Assembly: GCF_009759685.1 (NCBI RefSeq)
Contig: NZ_CP046654.1
Coordinates: 2,232,001-2,296,000, forward strand
Reading direction: 5' to 3'
DNA: 64,000 nt
From: Acinetobacter baumannii
Lineage (GTDB): Bacteria > Pseudomonadota > Gammaproteobacteria > Pseudomonadales > Moraxellaceae
Below, one piece after another: positions 19,851 through 29,003 of this stretch (position 1 is its first letter; each line of letters starts with the position of its first letter). The translations under genes and the position numbers were made by a program. The notes beneath the pieces are model-generated. The model did no database searches, was not told the DNA's origin, and saw only the letters and a list, made by a program, of their open reading frames with translations.

Positions 19851-21002
19851 ATGACTGATGCACAAAGCAATGTACAAGAAACAGTGCCAACAACATCTGC
19901 CTCGGATGACAACATGCAAAACAAGCGCAAAAAATTTCTTGGTTTCTTTGCGCTGATTTTATTGATCGCCGCTATTTTATATGCAATCTGGGCATTATTT
20001 TTAAATCACTCGGTGAGTACGGATAATGCTTATGTCGGTGCAGAAACCGCGCAAATTACCTCAATGGTTAGCGGACAGGTCGCTCAGGTTTTGGTAAAAG
20101 ATACTCAAACAGTACACCGCGGTGATGTGCTGGTTCGTATTGATGACCGTGATGCCAAAATCGCGTTGGCACAAGCCGAGGCAGAGCTTGCCAAAGCAAA
20201 ACGCCAATATAAACAAACTGCGGCAAACAGTAGTTCTTTAAACTCTCAAGTGGTGGTTCGTGCTGACGAAATTAACAGTGCTAAAGCACAGGTTGCTCAA
20301 GCACAGGCCGACTATGACAAAGCTGCTTTAGAACTGAACCGTCGTGCACAGCTTGCTGCCTCTGGCGCTGTGTCTAAAGAAGAACTCACCAAAGCACAAA
20401 GTGCGGTTGAAACTGCTAAAGCCGGACTAGAGCTTGCTAAAGCTGGCCTTGCACAAGCGACTTCTAGTCGTAAGGCAGCCGAAAGCACCTTAGCTGCAAA
20501 CGAAGCGTTAATTCAGGGTGTAAGCGAAACCTCGACTCCGGATGTACAAGTTGCACAAGCGCATGTAGAACAAGCTCAGCTTGACTTGGAACGTACCGTG
20601 ATTCGTGCACCAGTTGATGGTGTGATTACACGCCGTAATATTCAAGTTGGTCAACGCGTTGCACCGGGTACAAGCATGATGATGATTGTGCCGCTTAACG
20701 ATTTATATGTAGATGCTAACTTCAAAGAAAGTCAGTTGAAAAAAGTCCGCCCAGGTCAGCCAGTCACATTAACATCAGATTTATATGGTGATGATGTTGA
20801 ATACCACGGCAAAGTGGTGGGCTTCTCTGGTGGTACAGGCTCTGCCTTTGCCTTAATTCCGGCTCAAAACGCAACAGGTAACTGGATTAAAGTGGTTCAA
20901 CGCTTACCGGTTCGTATTGCACTTGACCCGAAAGAACTTGCTGAACACCCATTACGTGTTGGCTTGTCGATGGAAGCAAAAGTCGACTTATCTGCGAAGT
21001 AA
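19851..21002 (+). CDS. emrA: EmrA-type membrane fusion protein of MFS efflux pump
   Basis: A 383-residue HlyD-family protein: one membrane anchor at about 29-51, barrel-sandwich strand SVSTDNAYVGAETAQITS, long alanine/glutamine-rich coiled-coil hairpin (residues about 100-230), then LERTVIRAPVDGVITRRNIQVGQRV. It links the EmrB transporter to an outer-membrane channel for drug export. AGGAACATACC precedes the ATG. Operon with emrB, 6 bases apart. The 269 bases upstream contain no regulator gene. Confidence 0.88.
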   Translation: MTDAQSNVQETVPTTSASDDNMQNKRKKFLGFFALILLIAAILYAIWALFLNHSVSTDNAYVGAETAQITSMVSGQVAQVLVKDTQTVHRGDVLVRIDDRDAKIALAQAEAELAKAKRQYKQTAANSSSLNSQVVVRADEINSAKAQVAQAQADYDKAALELNRRAQLAASGAVSKEELTKAQSAVETAKAGLELAKAGLAQATSSRKAAESTLAANEALIQGVSETSTPDVQVAQAHVEQAQLDLERTVIRAPVDGVITRRNIQVGQRVAPGTSMMMIVPLNDLYVDANFKESQLKKVRPGQPVTLTSDLYGDDVEYHGKVVGFSGGTGSAFALIPAQNATGNWIKVVQRLPVRIALDPKELAEHPLRVGLSMEAKVDLSAK

Positions 21003-21008
21003 ACGCTT

Positions 21009-22532
21009 ATGAAAACGCAAACACCTTTTGCCGAGTTAAGCGGTGGCCGTTTACTACTGGCAGCGTTTGTTATTGCCTTGTCGAACTTTATGGTCGTACT
21101 TGATACGACCATTGCCAACGTCTCTGTACCGCATATTACCGGTAACCTTGCTGTTTCAAGCACACAAGGGACATGGGTCGTTACTTCATATGCAGTTGCA
21201 GAAGCGATTTGTGTACCTTTAACGGGTTGGTTAGCAGGCCGCTTTGGAACGGTGCGGGTCTTTATCTTTGGTTTAATTGGCTTTACGGTCTTTTCTTTCC
21301 TATGCGGTTTGGCAACATCGTTAGAAATGTTGGTGTTTTTCCGTATTGGGCAGGGCCTTTGTGGTGGTCCACTTATGCCACTCAGCCAAACCTTGCTTAT
21401 GCGTATTTTCCCTCAAGAAAAGCATGCGCAGGCAATGGGCCTATGGGCAATGACCACAGTCGTCGGGCCAATTTTAGGACCAATTTTGGGTGGTCTGATT
21501 AGTGATAACCTGTCTTGGCACTGGATCTTCTTTATTAACTTACCTGTTGGTATTGTCTGTGTATTAGCAGCAATGCGCTTGTTAAGAGTAGCCGAAACAG
21601 AAACTATTTCTTTAAGAATCGACACTGTTGGTTTAGGCCTGTTAATTCTGTGGATTGGTGCGTTACAGCTTATGCTTGACTTGGGGCATGAGCGCGACTG
21701 GTTTAACAGCACGAGCATTGTGGTTTTAGCTTTAACTGCCGCCATTGGCTTTGTGGTGTTCCTGATATGGGAACTCACCGACAAACACCCCGTGGTGGAT
21801 GTCAAAGTCTTTAGGCATAGGGGCTTTGCCATTTCGGTACTGGCCTTGTCGCTCGGCTTTGGCGCATTCTTTGGCAGTATTGTACTGATTCCGCAGTGGC
21901 TGCAAATGAACCTTTCTTATACCGCGACGTGGGCCGGCTATTTAACTGCAACCATGGGCTTTGGTAGTTTGACCATGTCACCGATTGTGGCAAAGCTCTC
22001 GACCAAACATGACCCGCGTGCACTGGCGAGCTTTGGTCTAATTTTGCTGGGTATTGTGACTTTAATGCGGGCATTCTGGACCACAGATGCCGACTTTATG
22101 GCACTGGCTTGGCCACAAATCCTGCAAGGTTTTGCAGTACCGTTCTTCTTTATTCCACTGTCTAACATTGCACTTGGTTCGGTACTCCAGCAAGAAATTG
22201 CATCTGCTGCGGGTCTCATGAACTTCTTAAGAACCATGGCAGGGGCGATTGGCGCTTCAATTGCGGTGACCGTGTGGGACGACCACGCCAAAGTTGCCCG
22301 TAGTGAAATGGTGTCAAACCTTCATACCACCGAAGTACAAAACACACTTTTGCAAAATGGTTTTACGGCTGACTCGACGCTTGGAATTATTTCAAATCTA
22401 GTTGATAAAGAAGCAATTACCATGTCGGCAAACCATGTGTTTTTGCTATTTGCGATTGTGTTTGTCTTTGCAGGACTGGTCATTTGGCTCTGTCCAAAAC
22501 CCAAACAGGTCAGCGGTATGCCTTCTCACTAA
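21009..22532 (+). CDS. emrB: EmrB-type DHA2 family drug:H+ antiporter
   Basis: A 507-residue, 14-helix MFS transporter of the DHA2 family. Visible signatures: FMVVLDTTIANVSVPHI (motif D1), GWLAGRFGTVRVF (motif A), GLCGGPLMPLSQTLL (motif B) and GPILGPILGG (motif C). It is the inner-membrane pump of the EmrAB pair. Terminator immediately downstream, so the operon is two genes. Confidence 0.9.
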   Translation: MKTQTPFAELSGGRLLLAAFVIALSNFMVVLDTTIANVSVPHITGNLAVSSTQGTWVVTSYAVAEAICVPLTGWLAGRFGTVRVFIFGLIGFTVFSFLCGLATSLEMLVFFRIGQGLCGGPLMPLSQTLLMRIFPQEKHAQAMGLWAMTTVVGPILGPILGGLISDNLSWHWIFFINLPVGIVCVLAAMRLLRVAETETISLRIDTVGLGLLILWIGALQLMLDLGHERDWFNSTSIVVLALTAAIGFVVFLIWELTDKHPVVDVKVFRHRGFAISVLALSLGFGAFFGSIVLIPQWLQMNLSYTATWAGYLTATMGFGSLTMSPIVAKLSTKHDPRALASFGLILLGIVTLMRAFWTTDADFMALAWPQILQGFAVPFFFIPLSNIALGSVLQQEIASAAGLMNFLRTMAGAIGASIAVTVWDDHAKVARSEMVSNLHTTEVQNTLLQNGFTADSTLGIISNLVDKEAITMSANHVFLLFAIVFVFAGLVIWLCPKPKQVSGMPSH

Positions 22533-22538
22533 ACATCA

Positions 22539-22568
22539 AAAAGCATCTCTTCGGAGGTGCTTTTTTTA
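22539..22568 (+). terminator. Intrinsic terminator after emrAB
   Basis: AAAGCATCTC / GAGGTGCTTT stem with TTCG tetraloop and T7 tract. Confidence 0.9.
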
Positions 22569-22835
22569 GGCCTACTACAAAATGAGTGAGTTAATAAATA
22601 GGAAATTTTGCCTGTATTTAAAGAAATAAAGCATGCCAGAATTGGGCAAATCAGTTATAAAAGAGTGTGATAACAAACAAGGAGACATCACATAGAGCAC
22701 AAAATAAACACCCTTAATCATTTAATATTATTAAAACTTTATTTTTATCAAAGATTAAAAAACTGAAGACCTGAAAACAAAGAAGCTTGCATGACAATTG
22801 CATGGATAGGCAGGCGTATATATTGGAGTTATCAC

Positions 22836-24821
22836 GTGAATAAAAGATATTCATTTTTGTTCAGTAGTTTATTAGCAGTCGGTTTATTACAAGGATGTGG
22901 AGATGACTCCTCGTCAGATCAGCCCAAGGATGATTCAAATACAACCCCACCCAATTTAATTGTAGATAATGACCCAACCAGTTGTAGCAAACTGGCACAA
23001 GACGGTTCAAGCGTGGTGGTCGGTTCAAACCAAAATGGTGACCCTGCCGCGCCAGAGGGTGCTTCGGGTTATAGACTCGGTAACACGGTTAAATACGCAG
23101 ATAAATATATGGTGGTGGCAAACACGCCACTTGCGGTAAAAGCAGGTTGTGATGTGTTAAAAGCAGGCGGTAGTGCAGTTGATGCAGCCGTAGCAGTGCA
23201 AGCCGTACTTGGTTTGGTCGAGCCACAGTCGAGTACCATTGCCGGTAGTGGTTTTATGATGTATTACGATGCCAAAACCAAACAGGTCACCGCTTATGAT
23301 GGCCGTGAAACCGCACCAGCAGCAGCCAACGAATTTTATTTAATTCGCCAAAATATATATGACCCAAATTCACCTCCGCCAGTACCAAGTGCGCGCCGTA
23401 GTGGTCGCTCGATTGGTGTGCCGGGTGTGATGCGTTTATTGGAACAAGCACAAAAAGAGCATGGCAAACTTAAGTGGAACCAACTTTTTGGTGAAGCGAT
23501 TGTTTTGGCTGATAACGGTTTTCGCATTCCGGGGCGTTTGGCAGATGCCATTGCAAGTAATGCAAGCAATTTAGCACTCGATGCAAATGCAATGGCGACT
23601 TATTTCTACCCAGATGGATCACCACGTAAAGTCGGCGAGACCATGACCAATAAAGCCTATGCCAGAACACTTGAAGCACTCGCTTCACAAGGGGCAAACG
23701 CACTGCACACTGGTCCAATTGCGCAAGCCATTGTGGCAAAAGCAGGGCAAACCGTGGGTGATGACCCAGCACGGACTCCAATTACTCCAAGTTTGATGAC
23801 CTTGCAGGATTTATCGAACTATCAGGTGAAAAAACGCGACCCGATTTGTACGACGTACCGTGACCGTTACTATGTATGTACCATGCCACCTCCATCTTCG
23901 GGAGGGATTGCGGTTGCACAGACGTTGGGTATTTTAGAAAACTTTGATATGTCGCTTTACCCACCTAAAAACCCTGAAAATGAAGGCGGTGTGCCCGATG
24001 TCATGGGCGTGCATTTAGTGTCTGAAGCAGAGCGTTTGGCCTACGCCGACCGTGATAAATATGTGGCAGATACCGACTTTGTTCGTTTGCCGGCACAGGG
24101 TATTCCAAGTTTTATTGATAAAAACTACTTGAAGCAGCGTGCAGCACTGATTAACCCGAACCAAAGTATGGGTGTAGCACCAGCAGGTAATTTCAATACA
24201 GCGGCAGGAGTGGATACCACTGTTGAACATGGCACAACTCAGTTCACGATAGTAGATGCCTATGGCAATGTGGTTTCAATGACATCGACTGTTGAATCGA
24301 GCATGGGTTCATTCCACATGGTGGATGGTTTCTTGCTGTCAAACCAGTTAACTGACTTTAGCGCAAACCCTTATGACAGCACTGGGGCACCAGTTGCCAA
24401 CCGTGTAGAAGGCGGCAAACGCCCACGTAGTACTATGGCACCAACTTTAGTATTTAAGGGCACCACGCCAGATGAATTTTATATGGCAACAGGTTCACCA
24501 GGCGGCGGTACGATCATTCAATATGTGGTTAAAACTTTGGTGGGAGCGCTGGACTGGAACTTAAATGCACAGCAGGCCACTTCGCTTGTAAACTTTGGCG
24601 CGACCAATAGCAAAAACACCAATGTAGATAGCTCGAATGTACAGCTTTCTTTAGTTGACCTAATTGAAGGCTTAAAAGCAAAAGGGCATGGCATATCGAA
24701 CACTGCGCAAACCAGTGGTATTTCAACGATTATGAAAGTAAATATAAATAATCAAAGTAAATACGCAGGTGGAGTAGACCCACGCCGTGAAGGGATCGTG
24801 CTAGGCAATGGTGCTTTATAG
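22836..24821 (+). CDS. ggt: Gamma-glutamyltransferase, lipoprotein form
   Basis: A 661-residue Ntn hydrolase. The GTG at 22836 has TTGGAG 8 bases upstream and starts a lipoprotein signal (VNKRYSFLFSSLLAVGLLQGC), so the enzyme is probably anchored by Cys21. GGT motifs: GGSAVDAAVAVQAVLGLVEPQSS, ETAPAAA, and HGTTQFTIVDAYGNVVSMTST, where autoproteolysis before Thr (about residue 466) yields the small subunit; RPRSTMAPTLVF and GSPGGGTI follow. It cleaves glutathione gamma-glutamyl bonds in the periplasm. The Ser/Asp/Pro-rich linker after Cys21 is a typical tether. Confidence 0.92.
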   Translation: MNKRYSFLFSSLLAVGLLQGCGDDSSSDQPKDDSNTTPPNLIVDNDPTSCSKLAQDGSSVVVGSNQNGDPAAPEGASGYRLGNTVKYADKYMVVANTPLAVKAGCDVLKAGGSAVDAAVAVQAVLGLVEPQSSTIAGSGFMMYYDAKTKQVTAYDGRETAPAAANEFYLIRQNIYDPNSPPPVPSARRSGRSIGVPGVMRLLEQAQKEHGKLKWNQLFGEAIVLADNGFRIPGRLADAIASNASNLALDANAMATYFYPDGSPRKVGETMTNKAYARTLEALASQGANALHTGPIAQAIVAKAGQTVGDDPARTPITPSLMTLQDLSNYQVKKRDPICTTYRDRYYVCTMPPPSSGGIAVAQTLGILENFDMSLYPPKNPENEGGVPDVMGVHLVSEAERLAYADRDKYVADTDFVRLPAQGIPSFIDKNYLKQRAALINPNQSMGVAPAGNFNTAAGVDTTVEHGTTQFTIVDAYGNVVSMTSTVESSMGSFHMVDGFLLSNQLTDFSANPYDSTGAPVANRVEGGKRPRSTMAPTLVFKGTTPDEFYMATGSPGGGTIIQYVVKTLVGALDWNLNAQQATSLVNFGATNSKNTNVDSSNVQLSLVDLIEGLKAKGHGISNTAQTSGISTIMKVNINNQSKYAGGVDPRREGIVLGNGAL

Positions 24822-24832
24822 AGCAAACTTTA

Positions 24833-24863
24833 AAAAAGCTGTCATTTTTGGCAGCTTTTTTTA
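24833..24863 (+). terminator. Intrinsic terminator after ggt
   Basis: AAAAGCTG / CAGCTTTT stem with a T-rich 9-base loop and T7 tract. Confidence 0.85.
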
Positions 24864-24982
24864 TAAGGGGCCTTGAAAAAAACAAAAGGCACTCAATTAT
24901 GTAAGTATGTTCATCAGTGGCAGACTGTTGATAAAATGCACAGCATTTTATTTTAGTTATGCTATGATGTGCAGACATTCAT

Positions 24983-25342
24983 GGGGATGTTATTGGCTTC
25001 GACGCCGGTGATGAAACTCATAGATGCATGCCGAGAGCGCATTTTCTCTCGTAAATAAAATTTGCATTTAAATAGTCGCAAACGACGAAACTTACGCTCT
25101 AGCTGCCTAAGGGCCGCTTGTCCGCTTCCTAGAATACTTGTGGTCTGGGAACCCGACTGAAGCGCACGCACACAAGTCCGTATAGAGTCAAGCCTCGGGG
25201 CTTTATACCAAACTTAGAGGATCGCACCTTGTACCCTGTTCGTCGGGTCACTTGGTGTTAAAACAATAGACGATATCTAAGCATGTAGTATTCTCGAGCG
25301 TAGTGCTGGCGGACGCGGGTTCAACTCCCGCCATCTCCACCA
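24983..25342 (+). ncRNA. ssrA: Transfer-messenger RNA (tmRNA)
   Basis: About 360 bases. The 5' GGGGATG pairs with the 3' CATCTCC, followed by ACCA, making the tRNA-like acceptor stem; GGTTCAACTCCCGCC is the T arm. The tag frame at 25078-25110 reads ANDETYALAA then stop, a standard C-terminal proteolysis tag. tmRNA rescues stalled ribosomes together with SmpB. TATGAT at about 24964 may be the -10 box. An integrase gene 180 bases downstream shows that the 3' end serves as an attachment site. Confidence 0.97.
25078..25110 (+). CDS. tmRNA proteolysis tag reading frame
   Basis: Resume codon GCA then AAC GAC GAA ACT TAC GCT CTA GCT GCC TAA, encoding ANDETYALAA. Part of ssrA, not an independent gene. 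Confidence 0.92.
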   Translation, partial: ANDETYALAA

Positions 25343-25346
25343 AATA
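25324..25346. other. Probable attL in the 3' end of ssrA
   Basis: The tmRNA 3' end CGCCATCTCCACCAAA is the junction with the integrase-bearing element. A related CGCCATCCCACCAAG occurs at 41602-41616 just before what looks like the original ssrA terminator. The match is imperfect (one base missing, a few differences), so the crossover point is inferred. Confidence 0.6.
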
Positions 25347-25385
25347 CCTAACAAAACATGGCAAAATATGCCAAGTTTTAAAACG

Positions 25386-25423
25386 AAAAGGCTTGATTCT
25401 AAAGGGATTGGGCCTTTTTTCTT
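25386..25423 (+). terminator. Terminator downstream of tmRNA (element-borne)
   Basis: AAAAGGC ... GCCTTTTTTC arrangement 45-80 bases after the tmRNA; the stem is short and the loop long. Confidence 0.4.
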
Positions 25424-25453
25424 GCCTGAACATAACTAAATATAACTAGCCAT

Positions 25454-25494
25454 AGTGTACATGCACCGTGTACACTGCCTTGTACATTGCACAT
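25454..25494. repeat. GTGTACA motifs at the left end of the element (integrase arm-type sites?)
   Basis: AGTGTACATGC, CGTGTACACTG and TTGTACATTGC lie in tandem at 12-14 base spacing just upstream of the integrase gene. Similar TTGTACACT and TGTGTACACTG occur at the other end (41526-41551), which fits arm-type integrase or excisionase sites. Confidence 0.5.
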
Positions 25495-25521
25495 TTTGTT
25501 GAACTCGCTGGTGTACAAGCC

Positions 25522-26751
25522 ATGAAAAGAACAGAAATCAAACGTAGACCGTTATCAGATACCGTACTAGCTAACCTTGAACCGGAATCAAAAGAATATC
25601 GGGAGCTGGACGGCGAAGGCTTATATTTCCGTGTAAAGCCTGATGGTAAAAAAGCATGGCTATTCAGATATAAAAAAGCAGATGGTAAATGGTCATGGCT
25701 GGGTATCGGTACTTATCCTGAATTATCAGGAGCAGGCGCAAGGAAGAAGGCTAGAGAGATAATCAAGGATATATCACAAGGTGATAATCCAATCATTTCC
25801 AAGCAAGAACGTAAACGCCAAGAGCTTGAGCAAAATAATGCCACCTTTGAAGTATTGGCCCGTGAATGGCTGGATACCAAAGCAAATACTTGGGTAAAGG
25901 ACACCATGACCCGAAACAAGGGTGCATTGGAAAAACATATATTTCCCATTTTTGGTAAACGCTTGTACACCAGCATTAAGCCGATTGAATGGATGAATCA
26001 TTTAAAAGGTATTCAGCAACATCAAGGAATATATGAACAGGTAAACCGAGTTCGGGCCATGTGTCGTGATATATACGATTTTGCAAAGGTGACAGGCCGT
26101 ATTGATTACAACCCATTAGAGGGGCTGCAAAAGTTCCTACAGCAGGGCGTAAAACAAAATATGTCACATGTGAGTGAACAGGAGTTACCAGCACTATTGA
26201 GGGCCATTAATAGCTACCCAACTATGGACGTTCGGATGGGCTTGCAGCTTTTGGCCATGTTGTTCTGTCGACCTACCGAGCTAAGGGAAGCCAAGTGGCA
26301 GGAGTTCGACTTGAATCAAGGGATATGGAATATACCAGCCGAGCGCATGAAGAAACGCCGTGAGCATGTAGTGCCTTTACCTAGGCAAGCTATTGCCATA
26401 CTAAATGAGTTAAAAACTTACGAAACCAATTCTGAGTATTTATTTCCGAGCAGATCAGACAAGAGCAAGCCAAAGTCGGACACAGTTTTTATTATGGCCT
26501 TGCGCCGTATGGGGTATGAAGGTAGACAAACACCGCACGGATTTAGGCACATTGCCAGCACCTTGTTAAACAATCGTGGTTTTGATGAACGTCATATTGA
26601 AGCAGCACTGGCACACGTAAAGGATGGCGTGGCAGGCGTATATAACAAGGCTCAATATTTAGATGATAGAAAAATCATGCTGCAATGGTATGCGAATCAT
26701 TTAGAAGAAATTGCAGATCAAAGCATTATTCAGTTTAAAAAGGCTAAATGA
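25522..26751 (+). CDS. int: Tyrosine integrase, P4 type
   Basis: A 409-residue tyrosine recombinase: N-terminal DUF4102 arm-binding domain (ELDGEGLYFRVKPDGKKAWLFRYKK), SAM-like core-binding domain, and catalytic domain with Arg in FCRPTELREAKW, TPHGFRHIASTLL (His-x-x-Arg), His in ALAHVKDG and the nucleophile Tyr in GVYNKAQYLD. The start at 25522 is chosen by family N-terminus. It lies directly next to its ssrA attachment site, as P4-like integrases do. Confidence 0.94.
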   Translation: MKRTEIKRRPLSDTVLANLEPESKEYRELDGEGLYFRVKPDGKKAWLFRYKKADGKWSWLGIGTYPELSGAGARKKAREIIKDISQGDNPIISKQERKRQELEQNNATFEVLAREWLDTKANTWVKDTMTRNKGALEKHIFPIFGKRLYTSIKPIEWMNHLKGIQQHQGIYEQVNRVRAMCRDIYDFAKVTGRIDYNPLEGLQKFLQQGVKQNMSHVSEQELPALLRAINSYPTMDVRMGLQLLAMLFCRPTELREAKWQEFDLNQGIWNIPAERMKKRREHVVPLPRQAIAILNELKTYETNSEYLFPSRSDKSKPKSDTVFIMALRRMGYEGRQTPHGFRHIASTLLNNRGFDERHIEAALAHVKDGVAGVYNKAQYLDDRKIMLQWYANHLEEIADQSIIQFKKAK

Positions 26752-26900
26752 CAATATATGTCGCACTACTAGCCAATAAATGCACAAATATAGGTAAATA
26801 TAGATTATATATAGATTGCTAAGTCTAGGTTAGCTCCCGAAAGTTGGACACCCAATCCGATTGACTTAGCATCATTTTGGGGATGCTGTGGGAGGTATAC

Positions 26901-27527
26901 ATGACTATAGAATATGATGAATTTGATTATGAACTTAGCCGCTACTTTAGAGAAACGTACAAGTCAGATAGTAGAATAGCAAATGATATTCTTAATCTTG
27001 TTGATTTGATAGGTATTCAAGATATACAACTATTTCATGAATGTATGACTAATATTTATGAAAATAAAATAACCCCTCAAGTGGTAAGTATTTTTGAAAA
27101 GAATGAAAATGAAATTATAGAAAAAATTAGAGATGCATCTAAGATAAAAATGGAAGATTACGCCTATATTTCCTTATCCGATGCTTATACGACGTATCAA
27201 GTATGTTCTTATATTTTTAATAAAGAAACACCGCCAACGAATGAAGATATAGGCTTTGCAATGGATTCGTTTGATAGAATTTATAAAGATATAGGGATAG
27301 TTTATTCTCATATAGTAAGTGACCTTAATGTTTTTAACAAAATACAATCGTTAGGCGGAAGAACTAGAGCCAAAAAATATGATACTTATAAAAGTGAAAT
27401 TTTTAGAGAATGGGAGAAAGGTGCATTTCACAGTTATTCTAGGTGTGCGAGAGATTTTTCTAGCAAATTTGATTTAAACCCAAAAACAATAGAGCTATGG
27501 CTATCAAAAAAATATAGCAAATCTTAA
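26901..27527 (+). CDS. Hypothetical protein of the element
   Basis: A 208-residue, acidic, helix-rich protein with no family I recognise. The C-terminal part (RTRAKKYDTYKSEIFREWEKGAFHSYSRCARDFSSKFDLNPKTIELWLSKK) reads like a helix-turn-helix DNA-binding region: lysine/arginine-rich, with TIELWL as possible recognition helix. GGAGG lies 5 bases before the ATG. It sits between the integrase and the AlpA-like regulator; a role in control of the element is a guess. Confidence 0.55.
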   Translation: MTIEYDEFDYELSRYFRETYKSDSRIANDILNLVDLIGIQDIQLFHECMTNIYENKITPQVVSIFEKNENEIIEKIRDASKIKMEDYAYISLSDAYTTYQVCSYIFNKETPPTNEDIGFAMDSFDRIYKDIGIVYSHIVSDLNVFNKIQSLGGRTRAKKYDTYKSEIFREWEKGAFHSYSRCARDFSSKFDLNPKTIELWLSKKYSKS

Positions 27528-27560
27528 AAGTCACCCAAGATGGAAGCACAATTCCCATTG

Positions 27561-27588
27561 TTCTAGCATAATGGGTATTATGCTAGAA
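27561..27588. promoter_or_regulatory. Perfect 12-bp inverted repeat upstream of alpA-like gene
   Basis: TTCTAGCATAAT / ATTATGCTAGAA with a GGGT loop, in the intergenic space before the AlpA-like gene. There is no T tract, so an operator is more likely than a terminator. Confidence 0.55.
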
Positions 27589-27622
27589 CAAATATTTTCA
27601 ATATAAAAATCAATATCATAAT

Positions 27623-27654
27623 AAGCCCATATTCTTTCATATATGGGCTTTTTT
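27623..27654 (+). terminator. Terminator abutting the alpA-like start codon
   Basis: AAGCCCATAT / ATATGGGCTT stem with a TCTTTC loop and a T6 tract that ends at the ATG at 27655. It may end the 26901 transcript or attenuate the downstream genes. Confidence 0.7.
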
Positions 27655-27870
27655 ATGACTATTAAACCTATCCGCGTTCAATTTAAAACCGCTTGTGAAC
27701 TATTGGACATAAGCCGCGAATCATTGCGTCACATTCAGCGTACAGATGAAACTTTCCCGAAAGCAATAAAAATAGGTACTACCAAACAGGCTCCAGTCTA
27801 TTTCGACTATGCCGAGCTTGTAGAGTGGCATAACAACCAAAAACAAAGCCTTGCAGCTATGGAGGCATAA
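27655..27870 (+). CDS. AlpA-like / excisionase-type DNA-binding regulator
   Basis: A 71-residue MerR-like helix-turn-helix protein: FKTACELLDISRESLRHIQRTDETFPKAIKIG..APVYFDYAELVEWHNNQ, the AlpA layout with a wing ending in an aromatic-acid motif. AlpA proteins activate integrase or act as excision factors in P4-like elements. An in-frame ATG at 27643 lies inside the terminator stem, and neither start has a clear Shine-Dalgarno sequence. First of a tight gene run. Confidence 0.7.
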   Translation: MTIKPIRVQFKTACELLDISRESLRHIQRTDETFPKAIKIGTTKQAPVYFDYAELVEWHNNQKQSLAAMEA

Positions 27871-27872
27871 CC

Positions 27873-28082
27873 ATGAACCATCAAACCGTCATCCTAGATT
27901 ATCTCAAACAAGGCAAGACCCTAAGCCAAGCCGAAGCCATAGAGTTATGCGATTGTTACCGCCTAAGTGCTGTTATTCAGCGTTTACGCCTATTAGGTCA
28001 TAACATTGTGACCCATCAAGAGCCAAACCTAAACAGCAAAGGCACTCATGCCCGATACGAATTAAAAGAGGTGACAGCATGA
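27873..28082 (+). CDS. Small winged-helix DNA-binding protein
   Basis: A 69-residue protein: VILDYLKQGKTLSQAEAIELCDCYRLSAVIQRLRLLGHNIVTHQEPN..RYELKEV, the winged-helix layout common in small phage and satellite proteins. It starts 2 bases after the previous stop and its stop overlaps the Bro-N start by 4 bases, so translation is coupled. Confidence 0.65.
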   Translation: MNHQTVILDYLKQGKTLSQAEAIELCDCYRLSAVIQRLRLLGHNIVTHQEPNLNSKGTHARYELKEVTA

Positions 28083-28633
28083 ACGCCATAACCCATTTCG
28101 ATTTTAAATCCAGATCTGTTCGTATTGTCCTAGATGATAATCAAGAACCGTGGTTTTGTTTAACCGATGTATGTAAGGCTTTAGACATTTCAAGATCATC
28201 TGATTTATTACAGATTCAAAGGGGGGACGTTAAAAACGAAACCCCTAAGCGAAATGGCGCATTAGATTCAAAGGGTGTGGCGGATTACCACACCCCTACA
28301 AATGGCGGTATTCAAAAACTCAAATTTATTAATGAGCCGAATTTATATCGCATCATCTTTCGATCTAATAAAACCGAAGCGTTGAATTTCCAAAACTGGG
28401 TATTTGCTGAGGTATTGCCGTCAATTAGAAAAACCGGTTCATATTCTGCTAGACAGTCAGCTTATGAAGAATTGAACCGTTTATGTATGCAAGAGAAAGT
28501 ATCTAAGGATAAAGGTACATTTCATAGTTTAGGTATGCACCGCCGTAAATATGAAAAGCATTTAAACGCCAAGCGTATCCAAACATGCAAAGCAAATTTA
28601 CAGATTGCTTTTGAGGGGGTACACCATGAATAA
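28079..28633 (+). CDS. Bro-N domain antirepressor-like protein
   Basis: A 184-residue protein with an N-terminal Bro-N domain: FDFKSRSVRIVLDDNQEPWFCLTDVCKALDIS..., then INEPNLYRIIFRSNKTEALNFQNWVFAEVLPSIRKTGSY. Bro-N proteins are DNA-binding antirepressors in phages. The short C-terminal extension is basic and unclassified. Coupled on both sides by overlaps. Confidence 0.82.
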   Translation: MNAITHFDFKSRSVRIVLDDNQEPWFCLTDVCKALDISRSSDLLQIQRGDVKNETPKRNGALDSKGVADYHTPTNGGIQKLKFINEPNLYRIIFRSNKTEALNFQNWVFAEVLPSIRKTGSYSARQSAYEELNRLCMQEKVSKDKGTFHSLGMHRRKYEKHLNAKRIQTCKANLQIAFEGVHHE

Positions 28634-28994
28634 GTATGTAAACCCTGAATTTTTCAAAGCCTTTGACCATTACAAAGCAATGCTGGCCCAGTATGGGGAA
28701 CATCACCCCATCACTGAGCAGGCCCTCATTTTGACAATACACTACACGCCTGAGCATATCAAAGCGGAAATGCACCAAAAGGCAAAAGAGTTAAACCTAT
28801 TGCCACCGCCAAGCGGTTACACGGATGACGGCGAACCCATGTACCAGTTAGAGGACATTGCCAAACATTTTGGTATCAGTTTTGAAGAAGCTGAACAGCG
28901 TTTATTGCAGATGATGGATAACCGCCAGCAAGTCGGATTATCAAATGACGGCGTTTTGATTGATTCAAATATTCATATCAACCGTGTGCAGTGA
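28626..28994 (+). CDS. Hypothetical protein of the element
   Basis: A 122-residue protein preceded by GAGGGGGT. No known domain recognised. It contains PEFFKAFDHYKAMLAQYGEHHPITEQALILTIHYTPEHI and an acidic C-terminus that may form a short helix-turn-helix (LEDIAKHFGISFEEAEQRLLQMM). Embedded in the early gene run. Confidence 0.6.
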   Translation: MNKYVNPEFFKAFDHYKAMLAQYGEHHPITEQALILTIHYTPEHIKAEMHQKAKELNLLPPPSGYTDDGEPMYQLEDIAKHFGISFEEAEQRLLQMMDNRQQVGLSNDGVLIDSNIHINRVQ

Positions 28995-29003
28995 GGGCCA
29001 ATA

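Noticed and set aside
24962..25171. 69-residue frame opposite ssrA
   Set aside because: Lies wholly within the tmRNA gene on the other strand and reflects its GC-rich structure.
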